DNA of 64,000 bases from Plantago major (GCA_026545765.1 CM048840.1:88440877-88504876); one strand, 5' to 3'. Shown: positions 21,314 to 33,515, counted from the stretch's first letter. The notes: generated from the sequence alone by a model not told the origin. Made by a program: numbers and translations.

Positions 21314-22545
21314 AATGGAGTCCTTTTCCAGCTACTACGCACCCTCTGCAAGGGTAGTTGGACCTGCTATTGTGATCGACGAAGCATCAAAGAAATATGA
21401 ATAGGAAAGTGATTTGAGGCATACACTACCTGTGTTTTTGGGAAACCCTAAGGAGGATTCCCTCCGGTTCATCCAGCATTTTGAATATGTAGTTAGCAAT
21501 TTATCCAAACAAGGATTGGAGGAAGAACAGCTTAAGTGTGTGTTATTTCCCCTCATAATGAAGGGTAATGCCAAGGATTGGTTGTGGAGAATTGCCTCAG
21601 GATCGCTTACTTCTTGGGAGGATATTCTCAAGGCCTTCTACAAAAGGTTCTTCCTACACTCAAAGACAGTGAAGCTTCAAAGAGAAATATCTGAGTTTAG
21701 TCAGCAAAAAGGGGAACGTTTTGATTTTGCGTGGGAAAGATACCTTGGAATGATAAGATCATGCCCACACTATGGATTTTCTGAGTAGGTACTTATCGGC
21801 ACCTTCTATGAAGGATTGAATGTAGAACACCAGACTGTGGTAGAAGTGAGTGGTGGAGGTATTTTGAACAAGACACATGTGGAGATGAGATGGTTTTTGA
21901 AGACATGGAAAACCGTGCATTAATCTTGGGAGATAAAAGGAATCCTATCGAGATCAAGGAGCCTGAATTGTCATATGCTGAAGATATTGATAGAATTACC
22001 AATGAATTGCAACAGAGTGCAGGGGGACCAGCTCCGGAAATGATGAATAGTGCAAATGTTTTACCAGAGAGCAGCTCATTTAGCGAAAGCACATTGGTGG
22101 CTTTAATTGCCCATGATGAAAAATTTATGCAAGTTGTTATGAAGGGGCAAGAGAGAACAGGACAACAGATTGAAGGGATGATGAGCAGAATAGAGGACTT
22201 AGTAGATAGTTTGGCTAACTTCATAGTAGGTCTAGAATTCGGGGATGAAGATGAATTGGAAGAAGAGATTCAAGAAACTACAGTATTGCGTAGTGGTAAG
22301 GTTGTTGAGAAGCCAGATATGATGACTAAACCGGAAACTCCACCTACACCGGTGAGACGCATCGAGGAGGAAGCTGAGGAGATTATTGAGGACCCAAGAA
22401 GCAGCACTGAGGTTCTACATAAATCTAATAACCCCTTCCGCCCCCAAGACCACCAGTTTCCAAGCTATTACCATACCCTGGGAGAGTTAAGAAGCCAAAA
22501 GATGACAGTAAGTTCAAATCTATTCTGGCAATGCTTTCGAAAGTG
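21314..22545 (+). pseudogene. Athila-2 gag relic
   Basis: Capsid-type protein region. LPVFLGNPKEDSLRFIQHFE, NAKDWLWRIASGSLTSW and KTVKLQREISEFSQQKGE match the plant retrotransposon gag domain. The later part is acidic and low in complexity. No clear zinc knuckle was seen. Broken; fossil. Confidence 0.85.
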
Positions 22546-22714
22546 AACGTGAACATGCCACTGCTGGAGCTTATTGATAATGTCCCCTCCTATGCTAAGT
22601 TCTTCAAGGACCTAAATGCTAATAAGAAGAAGCTTTCGTCTACTGAAAAGCAGATTCTTCCAGAAACAGCAAATTCTGTGATCGGATTACCAGTGAAGTA
22701 ACAAGACCTAGGGA

Positions 22715-25700
22715 GTTTCGTGATTGATATACAAATGGAGAATGGGAAGGTAGCAAAAGGTATGCTCGACTTGGGAGCAAGCATTAATCTTATTACCCAT
22801 GACCTTTATCAGGAGCTCGGTTTGGGAAGTTGGAACCAGTGAATATGACTTTGCAGATGGCTGATTGTAGTATCCAGGGACCGCTTGGTATTATTCGGGA
22901 TGCTTTGGTCAAGGTTGACATGTACTTGGTACCAGCAGATTTTGTAGTTCTAGTTCCCAGCAATGCAGCAACTAGCAGCAGAAACCATGTGATTTTGCTA
23001 AAGGCCATTCATGAAAACTGTCAAACTTCAAGTCGATGTTGCAGGAGGAAAAATAGTAATGGATATCGGAGGCAATCGAATCAGCAAAGACGCAGTGCGT
23101 CCTGCAGGTAACTCTAATGCCTATTATGTTACAAATTGTGAAACTGAACATGAGATTGCCTAAGAATTTCATTGCATCATTGATGACTGTGTATATACTA
23201 CTTTGCTTGATGACATTACTAGCGATAAGTTAGAGGCTGCTTTGACACTAGATCCTGATAGGGGAATTCTGAGTGAGGAAAGTCGTGAGCTAATCTGTGC
23301 TTTAGATTCAGCTGAAACTGAACCGACAGGTGAACTCGATTCCCCTAGTGAGCCATTAGGTGAAATCGACTCCCTCAGTAGCAATACTGGGGAAATCGAA
23401 CCCCCTAGGCCTGACCTTAAGGAACTCCCATCACACCTTAAGTATGCTTTCCTTGGTGAAAATCGGTCCAAACCTGTGATAATCTCTTCGAAATTGCAAA
23501 AGGAAGAAGAGAACCAACTTTTTGAGCTTCTTAAGGAGAATTATGCGGCCATAGGATGGGGAATTGGAGACATTAAGGGCATTAGCGCAGCCCGTTGCAC
23601 ACACAGGATAAGTTTAGAAGATGATGCTAAACCTGTTAGGCAACCCCAGTGCAGGCTCAATCCTGTCATGCAAGATGTAGTGAAAACTGAGATCCTTAAG
23701 ATGCTTGGGCACGACATAATTTACCCCATAGCTGATAGTAGATGGGTGAGTCATGCGCATGTAGTTCCTAATAAGTCGGGGGTTACTGTCGAAACAAATG
23801 AGAAGGGCATAGAGGTCCTGGTAAGAAAAACCACTGGGTGGCGTGTGTGCATTGACTACAGGAAACTAAACGCAGCCACTAAGAAAGACCACTTCCCTCT
23901 GCCATTCATTGATGAGATGCTCAACCGCCTTGCTGGGCGAGAGTTCTATTGTTTTTTGGATGGTCTTTCAGGTTTCTACCAAATACCCATTGCCCAGGAG
24001 GATCAGGAGAAGACAACATTTACTTGTCCCTATCGGACTTTTGCCTATCGCAGGATGCCCTTCGGACTGTGCAACGCTCCTGCTACATTTCAAATATGCA
24101 TGCTTTATATATTTTCTGACATGTTGCAGGATTTTATAGAAGTGTTCATGGATGACTTCTCTCTTTTTGGAGTTTCTTTTGCTGATTGCTTACATAAACT
24201 TGATAAAGTGCTTAAACGCTGCATTGAGTGTAACTTAACTCTTAGCTGGGAAAAAAGTCACTTTATGGTTAGAGAAGGAATTGTCTTAGGGCATGTAGTC
24301 TCAAAACGTGGGATTGAAGTTGATAGAGCAAAGCTTGATGTGATTGTTAAACTTCCCCCTCCACTTGTGTGAAAGAGCTGCAATCTTTTCTTGGGCATGT
24401 TGGTTTTCATAGGAGATTCATTAAGGATTTTTCAAAAATTGCTAAGTGTTTGAGAAACTTGCTTATGAAAGATGTGCATGATAAATGCATTCAGGCCTTT
24501 AACATCTTGAAAGAACAGCTTGTTTCCGCTCCCATTGTTGTCGCTCCTAACTGGTCCTTACCCTTTGAGATTATGTGCGATGCATCTGATTTCGCTTTAG
24601 GTGTTGTGTTAGGACAAAGGGTAAATGGACATTTTCATGTGATTTACTATGCCAACAAGTCACTTAACCCTGCGCAGGTTAACTACACCACAACTGAGAA
24701 AGAATTCCTAGTTGTTCTTTTCGCATTGGATAGATTCCGTTCGTATCTGAAAGGGTTCAAAGTGATCATCCACACGGATCACGCTGCGATCCGCCACCTC
24801 ATGGCAAAGAGTGATTCTAAGCCGCGCCTCATTCGGTGGGTTTTGATGTTACAGGAGTTCGATTGTGAAATAGTTGATAAGTGTGGTAAAGATAATCTTG
24901 TTGCTGACCATTTATCTAGGCTTGATCCTAAGACAATCTCCCCTTCTCAACCTATTCCCGATGACCTTCCTGGTGAGCACCTATTTTCTGTTAGCTTAGA
25001 GCCTTGGTTTGCAGATATTGTCACTTTTCTTGTTGCAAGTGTTTTCCCCGCTAACGTCTTCGCAAGAAAGAAGGAACTTTGCGCTCCAAACCAATGGCTA
25101 CTTTTGGGATGACCCCCACCTTTTCAAGGAGGGAGTTGATGGCATCCTACGGCGCTGCATTCCAGAGAGTGAAGTAGGCAGTGTTCTCACCTTTTGTCAT
25201 AGCATGCAGTGTGGAGGGCACTACAGCGGGAAGAAAACCGCTCTGAAGGTTCTTCAATCAGGTTTCTTTTGGCCCTCTCTGTTTAAAGATGCTCATAAGT
25301 TTTGTGCTAGTTGTGATGCATGTCAGCGTAGTGGTAACATTAGCAAGCGTAATGAGATGACTTTGACAAGCAATCTTGTGGTAGAACCCTTTGATGTGTG
25401 GGGTATTGACTTTATGGGACCCTTTCCCAAAAGTAATGGTAATGAATATATTCTTGTTGCTGTGGACTATGTGACTAAGTGGGTGGAGGCTATTGCCACC
25501 AGAACTAACGATTCCAAAGTTGTGCTCTCTTTCTTGTCCAAGAATATTTTCAGCATGGTACACCCAGAGCAATCATTAGCGATGGCGGATCTCATTTTAT
25601 TAACCGTTCATTTGCGAACCTGCTTGTGAAGTATGGAGTGCAACACCGTGTCGCAACTGCATACCATCCACAAACTTCTGGTCAAGTGGAAGTCAACAAT

Positions 25701-26290
25701 AGGCAAATCAAGAGCATTCTCACAAGGGTCGTAAAACCAAATCGTAAGGATTGGTCAACCAAGCTAGATGATGCATTGTGGGCTTACTAAACATGTTACA
25801 AGACTGTTATTGGTACAACCCCCTACCGGTTGGTTTATGGCAAAGCTTATCATCTTCCCGTGGAGTTGGAGCACAAAGCGGCATGGGCCACCAAGGAGCT
25901 AAATCTCGATATGCAGGCAGCTGGGGAAGAAAGATTGCTGCAGATCTCTGAGCTGGAAGAACTCCGCCACATTGCCTTTGAGATTGCAAAGATTTACAAG
26001 CAGAAGACAAAAGAGTATCATGACAAGGGGATAATCCACAAGGACTTGCACCCAAGTATAAAAGTTTTGGTTTTTAACTCTCGTCTTAAACTGTTTCCAG
26101 GAAAGTTACGTTCGCGTTGGGATGGACCATACAGGATAATTCATGTGGCACCGCATGGTGCTGTCGAACTCTTGAATTCCGCTGACGGTTCCACCTTCAA
26201 GGTCAATGGGCAGCGCGTTAAACCATACTTTCAAGGGTACATTGAGCGACCGGAAGAAGTGGTCGAACTCTCTGAGTCCAGTACATGACT
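22715..26290 (+). pseudogene. Athila-2 pol relic (protease, reverse transcriptase, RNase H, integrase)
   Basis: Order protease-RT-RNase H-integrase, as in Ty3/gypsy. Protease: GMLDLGASINLI (DLGAS active-site block). RT: TGWRVCIDYRKLNAATKKDH, RMPFGLCNAPATFQ and the catalytic FMDDF. RNase [18 protein letters not shown] and [15 protein letters not shown]. Integrase: an HHCC zinc region ending CASCDACQR, the core [18 protein letters not shown], and the C-terminal block [20 protein letters not shown] typical of the Athila/Tat branch. Broken; fossil. Confidence 0.92.
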
Positions 26291-27608
26291 CTAAACTGTA
26301 CTTCACAGGCCAGACACTTTAGATCCCTTTTATCTTTCCACTCTTAGCTTGAGGACATGCTTGAGTTTCGATTTGGGGAGGGAATGTGAGGCTCTTCAGT
26401 TTCTTGCATGTGTTTCTATGTGTTTTTTCATATTTTCGTGAATCTTTCGTGTGTACGAGTTATCTATCCAAGTTTTCGAGCAGCTATTATGAGTCGTAAT
26501 CCACTTAATGCCTTTGTTTTGTTTGATATGTAACTGGAAGTAGCCTAGTGCATTGTTAATTCCTTAAGGTCTATTTCTCTTGCAAATATCTAGTCTGTCC
26601 AGTTCTTTAGTCCAAAAGTCGTGAGAAGCCTGAACCGATGAAAAATATTGTACCGACATTTGTATTGTGTGATTCCTGGGATGTGCAAGTTTTTACGAAT
26701 TACTTGCGCCTTTTCATACTTACATGTACTCATTTTGTTTGGGGATGAAGAACGACATGCTTTTAATTTTGAGTTCTCTAACTTTTAAACCCCGTTCTAA
26801 AGAACAGGTTTGGGGAAGAGCTACTTACATGTTTACGACTATTTTTCAGCTTTATATGCTCGATTGTGTTTGAGTCTGTTGTTGTTTCCAAAGGCTGTCT
26901 GAATTTAATCTCGGGGTGGATCTATGGTCTTAGTTCATCACCGTCTGTCGTGTTGGGCATGTTTCAGATACTAGCTATGTACCGGCGTGGCCCTTAAAGC
27001 TATATGACCGTGAGGGTTGATGGCATGTGTACCAAACTGACACGCACAAAAGTGCAGACTTTCGGTAAAACAGACACCCGTAAAAAATTGAGATAAAAGA
27101 GCCCAATGAGGCCATGCATTGAATACTGCGCAATAATGGTTTATGTTTGATTTGCAAGTGAAAAAGGGAACAACACAGGTCTTGAATTTTTTGTTATAAG
27201 TCGTTTTTGAAAAAAAGTCCCTTCTGATCCATTTGATTTGAGTACATTGGCGTAAGATAGTCTAGGCATTCTTGTGACGCGAGTCACCTTCCCAGTTTAC
27301 TTTTTGAGCGAGTAACCCTATTGGACACTTCCAAAGAGAGTAGAGATTGCATATTATTCCTGTGAGGGACTAGCGTGCTGGACTTAAGAGTTATTTGCTT
27401 GAGAAACGGTTTTTTTGGGATTATCTGTGCACTTCTCTACCAAGGTTACTTGAGAACAAAACATCTGCATTTGGTGGACTTGATGCTTTCAATGCTAGAT
27501 TCGATTACTTGGATTTGTAACTCTTGTATTTGTCTACATGGTTTAGAGTCTAGTCTGTTTAGGTTGTGTGTTTGCTCGAGGACGAGCAAAGGTTCGGTTT
27601 GGAGATTT
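26291..27608 (+). other. Athila-2 3' non-coding region and polypurine tract
   Basis: No protein signal. It shares blocks with 6.9-7.97 kb of Athila-1. It ends GGTTCGGTTTGGAGATTT next to the 3' LTR, the expected position for a polypurine tract. Confidence 0.8.
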
Positions 27609-28898
27609 TGATGAGACAATATTCTAACGTCTCATTTGGTCCTTTTTAGCGGTCTTTGTCTTTAGTTTTATAGTCTTTTTAGTTCGTTTTACGCTTTGGT
27701 GTTTTGTTTACATTTTGCAGGAATCGATGTCTTTTGAGCTAAATGAGAACAAGCTGCTTAGCCTGGCTCGCCGCAGCGAGGGATTCAGTCTGCCGTGGCG
27801 AGATTTTACGAGCTTGGAGCTGGAAATTGCAAGAAGGCTCGCAGCGGCGAGCTATTCTTTCCGCCACGGAGAGATTTAGCGAATGTATATCTTCTGCGAT
27901 TAAAGAAGGCTCGCCGCGGCGAGATTTTGCGAATGAAGCTCCTGTCTTGAAGATTGAAGCTCGCCGCAGCGAAGGGATTTATCGCTGAGGCGAAATTATG
28001 CGAGAGCCACATATTTTTTGATTAAGAAGGCTCGCCGCGGCGAGCTATTCTTTCCACCGCGGCGAGATACGCAGAACATAATTTTTGTTTTTCCTTATTA
28101 GCTGGAAATTGGGATTTTTCTCATATACTTCTTTTTAACCTAGTTTTTGAAAAGAGCTCCGGGATTGAGACATTGACATTGAGACATCTTTGGATTATTC
28201 ATTGATTTTACTCATGAGGATTATTGGTATTGATTTCTCTATTGCTTTCTTCTTTACAATTCGTTCTTTATCTTTATCGATTGAATTGTATGTTATTGCA
28301 TCCGAGTTTCTCATCTATGCTTCGTATGATTATTACTATGAATCTCTGTATGCAATTATCTATTATGAGTAGCTAAACACCTTTGAATACAGTAGTATGT
28401 GAAGATTATGTATATTCGTTCTAGGGTTTATCAAATCACTCAGATAGGTTAGTCTCGTATAAAATCTTCGTAAAAACCTTCAATTCGATAAGTCCATATT
28501 AAATTCTCTAAATTGTTCATGTTTAAGGATCGTGAATTGACAACTCACGATTTCTCCAGTATTATATATATTCTAAGAACAATTGGTTGAATCGAATTGA
28601 TTGATTTACTGTACAACAACTGTGTGACAAATATAAGTGTTATCCCTAGTTCGAATTAGCATAATTGGATCTTGCTACTGTATTCATCTTTCTCTCATTG
28701 TTAATCGTAATCTTAGCTTTAGTCAATCCAGTTAGAAATATACAAAACCATCAATCAAACTGTTACTGGCAAGTTTCTGTTTACTCTCACTGCTACGTAG
28801 CTTGATTAATTCCCTAGAGATCGATCACGAGTTAGGGTTTAGTCTACAACTACATCTTAATCTCTAATTACTTTTTAGAGTATAATTTGAGCTTATCC
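27609..28898 (+). repeat. Athila-2 3' LTR
   Basis: About 1290 bp, colinear with 19917-21183. Perfect palindromes CTCGCCGCGGCGAG lie at 27910-27923 and 28031-28044, with several decayed copies between 27765 and 28070. Confidence 0.92.
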
Positions 28899-28903
28899 TT
28901 CCT
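28899..28903. repeat. Target-site duplication, right (Athila-2)
   Basis: TTCCT directly after the right LTR; it matches 19912-19916. Confidence 0.85.
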
Positions 28904-29640
28904 CTGTTCTTCTTCTTTTTTAGTCGTTTTCTCTCCAACTTTGGAAACAAAACCCTTGGTTTCTCTGGCTTTGGATCGCTTCGATTCATCATCGTGTTGG
29001 GTGAAATACAGGAGAAACTGGAGGAAGTCCAAATCGAAATCGATTCACCATCGTTTTTGGGTGAAATACAGGAGAAAATGGAGGAAGTCTGAATCAAAAT
29101 CGATTCGTCATCTTTTCAGTAGTTAATCTCTTCGATTATCAGCTCCAAATTGGCGAGCCAACCCCTAGGTAATCTCTTTGATTTCATCTCGGTTTTTCTC
29201 TCTTCTTTTGGCGATTTTTCCTGGATTTGACAAAACCTAGTTTCTGGAGCGATTTTCTCTGGATTCATTGCACGATCATCTGTTGAAACTCGATTTTAGT
29301 GTTTTTGAGTTCAATTTGTTGCTTCGTCTTTGGTTCGTTGTCTGTTGAAATTTGTTCCGCAATTTTTTGTTACTTCGTTGTTGAGTTCGATTTGTTTCTT
29401 CGTTGTTGAAACTTGATTCATTGCGTTTTGTTGCTTCGTTGTTGTTGTTGTTGTCAGTTGTTGAGTTCGATTTCGCGATTGGAGGATCGTCCTCGCTACC
29501 TCCTCCAGTCACTCGCTTGTCGGATTTCGGTGAGGATCCTCCTGTCAGAACGTGGAGTTCATTCGACTCCAAAGCCAGTGCTTCTGCTATCAGAGTAATT
29601 TCTCTCAAACCTACCTTGCTTCAGCTGTTTGTTCATTTGA
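28904..29640 (+). other. 5'-UTR-like and leader DNA of an unidentified transcription unit
   Basis: Pyrimidine-rich start (CTGTTCTTCTTCTTTTTTAG), a 59-bp tandem repeat, then exon-intron-like texture. A possible splice donor occurs at CCCCTAG/GTAATCTC (about 29169), and another at ATCAGA/GTAATTTC (about 29590). An open frame at 29403-29660 has a hydrophobic start (SLLLLLSVVEF), but I recognise no family and give it little weight. It may be the front of the same broken gene as the Ulp1 fragment at 30.4 kb. Confidence 0.4.
28983..29113. repeat. 59-bp tandem repeat (2.2 copies)
   Basis: Units start at 28983 (GATTCATCATCG), 29042 (GATTCACCATCG) and 29102 (GATTCGTCATC). Each full unit contains GGGTGAAATACAGGAGAAA and TGGAGGAAGTC. 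The two full copies differ at about seven positions. Confidence 0.9.
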
Positions 29641-29984
29641 TTAGGTTAGGTAGTTGTTAGTTGTTACGCCTTCAATTATGAATTGATGATCAGATTATGT
29701 GTTCTAATTGGTGTATTTTAGCTGAATTGTTTGAATTGAGGTCTGCTGATTGTTTCATTGGTGATAATTTATCCTGTAATGTATTTTTTAGCTGATGTAT
29801 GAGGTTGAATTTACCTTGTTTTGTTTGGTGTATAGTAGCTGAATTGTTTGAATTTTAGCTGATGTATGAGGTTGAATTTACCTTGTTCTGTTTGAATTTA
29901 CCTATGAGGTTGAATTTACCTTGTGTTGATTGTTGCATTTTGCTGAAAAGCATGCCATCCAGTGTAAGAATTTTTACTGTGTGT
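29641..29984. other. AT-rich intron-like DNA with a short duplication
   Basis: No coding signal. The block GATGTATGAGGTTGAATTTACCTTGTT occurs twice (about 29795 and 29863), and a shortened copy follows near 29905. Confidence 0.7.
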
Positions 29985-30890
29985 TGATTATATTATCTAG
30001 TTTTTACACTATATTGTTTAGTTTATGAAAGAAATTTTCTAGTTTTTACATGATATTAAATTTACATTATATTGTCTAGTTTTAATTACATTATATTGTC
30101 TAGTTTATGCGAGAAATTCTCTAGTTTTTACATTATATCTAGGAATTCTCTAGTTTTTGAATTTTCACCTTCACCTTCAACTATCAAATTTACTAACTGA
30201 GCTCAACATATTTGTCTAGTTTTTACGAGATATTGTCTAGTTTTTAGTGTATATTGTCTAGTTTTATTATCAGACATGCACATAATTGTCTATATTATCT
30301 AGTTTTTACACTATATTATTTAGTTTAATAGAGGAATTCTCTAGTTTTTACATTGTATTGTCTAGTTTATGAGAGGAATTTTCTAGTTTTTGTATAAATG
30401 TTCAATGTTTTTTTGTATAAATTGTCAAGCTTGATTGGACTAGTAAACATGGAACTTTTGACTGTGGTGTTTTTCTGATAAAGCATATAGAGCTGTTCCA
30501 AGGAACTCCTTTTCCTTGATATAAGAGACCTTCTGCTGATGATGATTTTGAAGAGGGTGTATTGGATGATTTGAAGAAGAATGCTCTGAAGAAACGAAAG
30601 CAATCGAAGAAAAATTAGTGTTTTTGAACTGATGGTGATATTGTTTAGTTTTGTAACTGAATTGTCTAGTTTTGTAAATGAATTGTCTAGTTTTATTACT
30701 TATCCAGAAATTTACTCAGTAAAACATAATTGTCTATATTGTCTAGTTTTTACACTATAGTGTTTAGTTTATGAAAGGAATTCTCTAGTTTTTACAAGAT
30801 ATTAAATTTACATTATATTGTCTAGTTTTTACATTATAGTCTAGTTTATGCGAGAAATTCTCTAGTTTTTACATTATATTGTCCAGGAAT
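29985..30890. repeat. Diffuse TCTAGTTTTTACA repeat field
   Basis: More than twenty copies of the word TCTAGTTT, mostly as TTGTCTAGTTTTTACATTATA or TTCTCTAGTTTTTAC, fill 29995-30400 and 30640-30890. They are interrupted only by the Ulp1-like block. Spacing is irregular (roughly 25-40 bp), with alternating TTGTCTAGTTTATGAGAGAA units. One more copy lies at about 30990. Confidence 0.88.
30430..30618 (+). pseudogene. C-terminal fragment of a Ulp1-type (C48) cysteine protease
   Basis: The frame reads LDWTSKHGTFDCGVFLIKHI. The DCGVF block carries the catalytic Cys (codon 30463-30465) of Ulp1/SENP proteases, which remove SUMO; plants also have many transposon-associated members. A TGA follows EL.QGTPFP. 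The frame then stays open through a lysine-rich tail (DDLKKNALKKRKQSKKN) to a TAG at 30616-30618. The His and Asp of the catalytic triad, expected upstream, are not visible, so only the end of the domain remains. It is embedded in the TCTAGTTTTTAC field. It could be a decayed host gene or a transposon passenger such as a Mutator-type element's ULP1 gene. Confidence 0.6.
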
Positions 30891-31033
30891 ATGGTAACTT
30901 TCTTTATTTATACTTGACCCGTTTTTAATGAATCCGGGTCAAAAGATCCGCGAAAATCCATCAGAAACCAAGGTGATAAAAAAGGTATAATTGTCTAGTT
31001 TTAACATTTTGAAGGGGACCTTCGGGACTCTCC

Positions 31034-31042
31034 TATATATAG
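31034..31042 (+). promoter_or_regulatory. TATA-box candidate for the PPR pseudogene
   Basis: TATATATAG about 140 bases upstream of the candidate PPR start codon at 31183, in otherwise GC-richer surroundings. Confidence 0.4.
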
Positions 31043-31182
31043 ATGTCTCTTGCAAGACGCACTTATAATATTAAGAGCAAACTGGCGCGTGAAGTCGCGC
31101 ATGGAGGAAAAAGCGGTCTGCTTCTCCTTTTCATCTTCACCCATTTCGATTCATTAGCCCTCCACCATCGCACCACAACGCC

Positions 31183-31357
31183 ATGGCCGCGCCTCCTCTC
31201 CAACGCCTTACTCCTCAGGTCGTCCGCCTCCAATCTGCACCAACACCGCACCGCCCACGGAGCCAAGCTTCCAAGAATTCCCTATCCATTAATTAGGCTT
31301 TCAACAGATCGGGCTTCTCCGGCTGCCACCTACGGATCAGGCAGGTTTTGTGCCAAG
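31183..31357 (+). pseudogene. Candidate first exon (transit-peptide part) of the PPR pseudogene
   Basis: ATG at 31183 opens MAAPPLQRLTPQVVRLQSAP, rich in Ser, Arg and Pro and poor in acidic residues, like a chloroplast transit peptide. It stops at a TAG (31294-31296) after 37 codons. The exon-like GC-rich text runs to CCAAG/GTTTGT (31357), a good splice donor. The link to the PPR exon downstream rests on position and strand only; most of the PPR N-terminal repeats expected between them are missing. Confidence 0.4.
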
Positions 31358-31872
31358 GTTTGTACTCAAAACCAATGAATACCCCTTTTTTCTCGCTCAA
31401 CTCACTACTTTGGGTAGCTTCTTCTCTCTCGTTATTACTGCTATAGGATTGGGTCTTTCGCATTAGTATATTTGCATCTGTATAAACTATTTCTTTAGGA
31501 TCAAAATCTTGAATGAAGTAATATAATTTTTGGAATATCGAATGGAATGAGTCTAGCATATTATAATTTCCTGGTGAGGTAGTCAATTATAATAATTGAG
31601 ATGAATCAACACTATTGTGCGAATTAAATGATTCATGAGCTTATCGGGTTTGTAATCGGATTACATATCTTTTCTTTAAATTATACCGGAGATTGGTCTG
31701 AGATTATCAATTTTTGAATGTTTCGAGGGCAATGTTTGGGTTTCAGTTTTGGTTTAAAAGCAGTGAAGTGCACGTTTCTCCAATTTCTTTTGTGGTTGGA
31801 TAAGAAAGCCCCTAGGGTGTTCTAATTATTTAAGAAGCGTTTCGTTCTAGTGCTTACTGGAAGGGGTACATT
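31358..31872 (+). other. Intron-like DNA of the PPR pseudogene
   Basis: AT-rich, no coding signal. It leads into the segment that is duplicated on the far side of the nest. Confidence 0.5.
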
Positions 31873-32217
31873 CTATTAGAACATCACTTAATTCCCACAT
31901 TGGATACCTTCTAATAGAGCTTCACTTATTCTTGTAGTGTTTTAGTACCTGGTGGATGTGTTATTGCTTCAATGAAACAATTTTGTGTATTGAAGAAAAG
32001 GGGCTTGGTTCTCGTGCTATTGGTGTTTAGATAGATGCAGTAGTAGAAGTAATATGTAGAGGATAATGGTATATATTCGAAGTTAATATCTGTAATGGGG
32101 AAGAAAGGGCAAACTATGTGGTTTGCTTTTCTCTGAGATGCGTAAAAGTGGTTGTGACCCTAATACTTCCATATACAACTCGATCATCACTGCCCTTCTA
32201 CATTCTCGTGATAAACA
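31873..32217 (+). repeat. Left copy of ~345-bp direct duplication (PPR intron plus exon)
   Basis: Runs from TCTATTAGAACATCACTT to TCTCGTGATAAA and is repeated at about 60788-61142 with roughly a dozen substitutions and an 11-base indel (by eye). From about 32060 it encodes PPR sequence: YSKLISVMGKKGQT, then MRKSGCDPNTSIYNSII. It ends abruptly at the first base of the nest. Confidence 0.9.
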
Positions 32218-33515
32218 GAACACCAGAAGTGTTCAGCGTACAGCGTCTTCCACATACAAAAACAGCAACGCGCACATGCGATTTCCATACCTTAACTTAA
32301 TTACAAGTGCTTTTTAATAGCAGCTACCAAAAAACTAACCAACCACCAACATCTAGGACCGATGAAACGAACACCGGCAAATCGAACTCCAAGGACCAAA
32401 AAACAAATGATAAAGGACCCAGATAAGACCCACCTAACCACCACCGAGAATGAAAGCTTGTCCACCCCAACGTCTAGTATGTCTCAACACCGAAGTGTCG
32501 AGCCGAGAGTAAGGGGGTGCAATCAAGCCCGAAGTGGTGAGATACCCCTCTCAAAAAGGAAGAGAGAAAGAGAAATGATTTACCACTAAGGCATCCACAG
32601 TGTAGTTAAGGGAAAAGAAAAGAGTACCTTGATCACCATCCAGCCCAAGCCCCATCAATAGCAGAATCGATCCCAACGTCTGCGACAAAGAGCCCAAAAA
32701 TCTAGTCGTGTCTCATGTAGTCAGCACCTCCTTTGGAAAGCAATCCCACTCCGCAAGCTGATAACCTGATCTAATCAAATTCCTGTTCTTGAACCACAAC
32801 CACAGATTCCGCTTGATTTTTTCAAAGATGTCACTCAGTGTCGGGATAGCTCCACGAAATATCAGCCCATTCCTTGTTTTCCAGATTACCCAAAGTGTTC
32901 CATGGATCACCGTAATCCATTCTTCTTTCGCCTTGACCAGTTCCGAGTTTGCGAACTTCCCCAGCCACTCAACGACCGTCTCCGCCTCAACACTCTTTAA
33001 ATCCAGCCAATCAAACACTTTATTCCAAACTGATACAGCAATCTTGCACTGAAAGAATATATGAAAAACAGTTTCGTCCTCTTGTTCGTCACACAATCTG
33101 CATATAGAAGCCTGTTCAGCGCACAAAATTTTCCTTTTTTTTTCATGTTTGGCAACGTAGCTATTCGATCCAGGACCATTCTCCACACAAAATAGTTAAG
33201 CCTTTGCGGAGTCCACTTTATCCAAATCAGCTCGGTCCAGGCTACTGTCGAAGTCAGTGCCCCATCATTTCTTCTAACTATCTGCTTATAACCCTCAGCC
33301 GTCGTGTATTGGTTCCCCGCAGCATTGTGCCAGACCCAACAGTCCAGTGTATTGCCAGCACTATCAAACCTGTTCAGATAGACTAATAAAGCTTCAACTA
33401 AATCAGATTCCCACACAAAAAGTCCCCTCCTCCACGCCCACACAACTCTCTGCTCCCCATTGCCAAACCCCATCCTATCCGACACAAGACACCCTTTTTC
33501 AGTTTCCAAGCATCT
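32218..33515 (-). mobile_element. LINE 3' part: end of ORF2 and 3' UTR
   Basis: Minus-strand L1-type LINE. The block 32713-33515 encodes the C-terminus of ORF2: the zf-RVT zinc-binding region with WHNAAGNQYTTAEGYKQIV, WIKWTPQRLNYFVWR and CRLCDEQEDETVFHIFFQC, then WKTRNGLIFRG, ending at TAA or TAG near 32713. One frame change near 33130 splits it. From 32712 to 32218 lies 3'-UTR-like DNA. No poly-A tract (poly-T on this strand) is visible at the 32218 boundary, which is odd for a LINE end. The endonuclease and reverse transcriptase core are not present here. Confidence 0.8.

Larger units (their letters stand above)
19917..28898 (+). mobile_element. Athila-2: Ty3/gypsy Athila-type element with both LTRs
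   Basis: 8982 bp. LTRs at 19917-21183 and 27609-28898; primer-binding site TGGCGCCGCTGCCGGGGA from 21188, the tRNA-Asp type used by Athila; gag (about 21314-22545), protease (about 22715-22840), reverse transcriptase (about 23560-24380), RNase H (about 24400-24950), integrase (about 25120-26290), then 1.3 kb of non-coding DNA and a polypurine tract. The flanking 5-bp duplication is TTCCT. I see no env-position gene. The LTRs differ by about 4% over their well-aligned part, suggesting roughly 1.5-3 million years. The element is nearly complete in parts but broken, with around five to eight breaks by eye. Fossil. Confidence 0.93.

Noticed and set aside
29403-29660. Secreted small protein with a hydrophobic start
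   Set aside because: The hydrophobic run comes from a GTT/TTG simple repeat (about 29430-29462), and two other frames are equally open over it. No family recognised.
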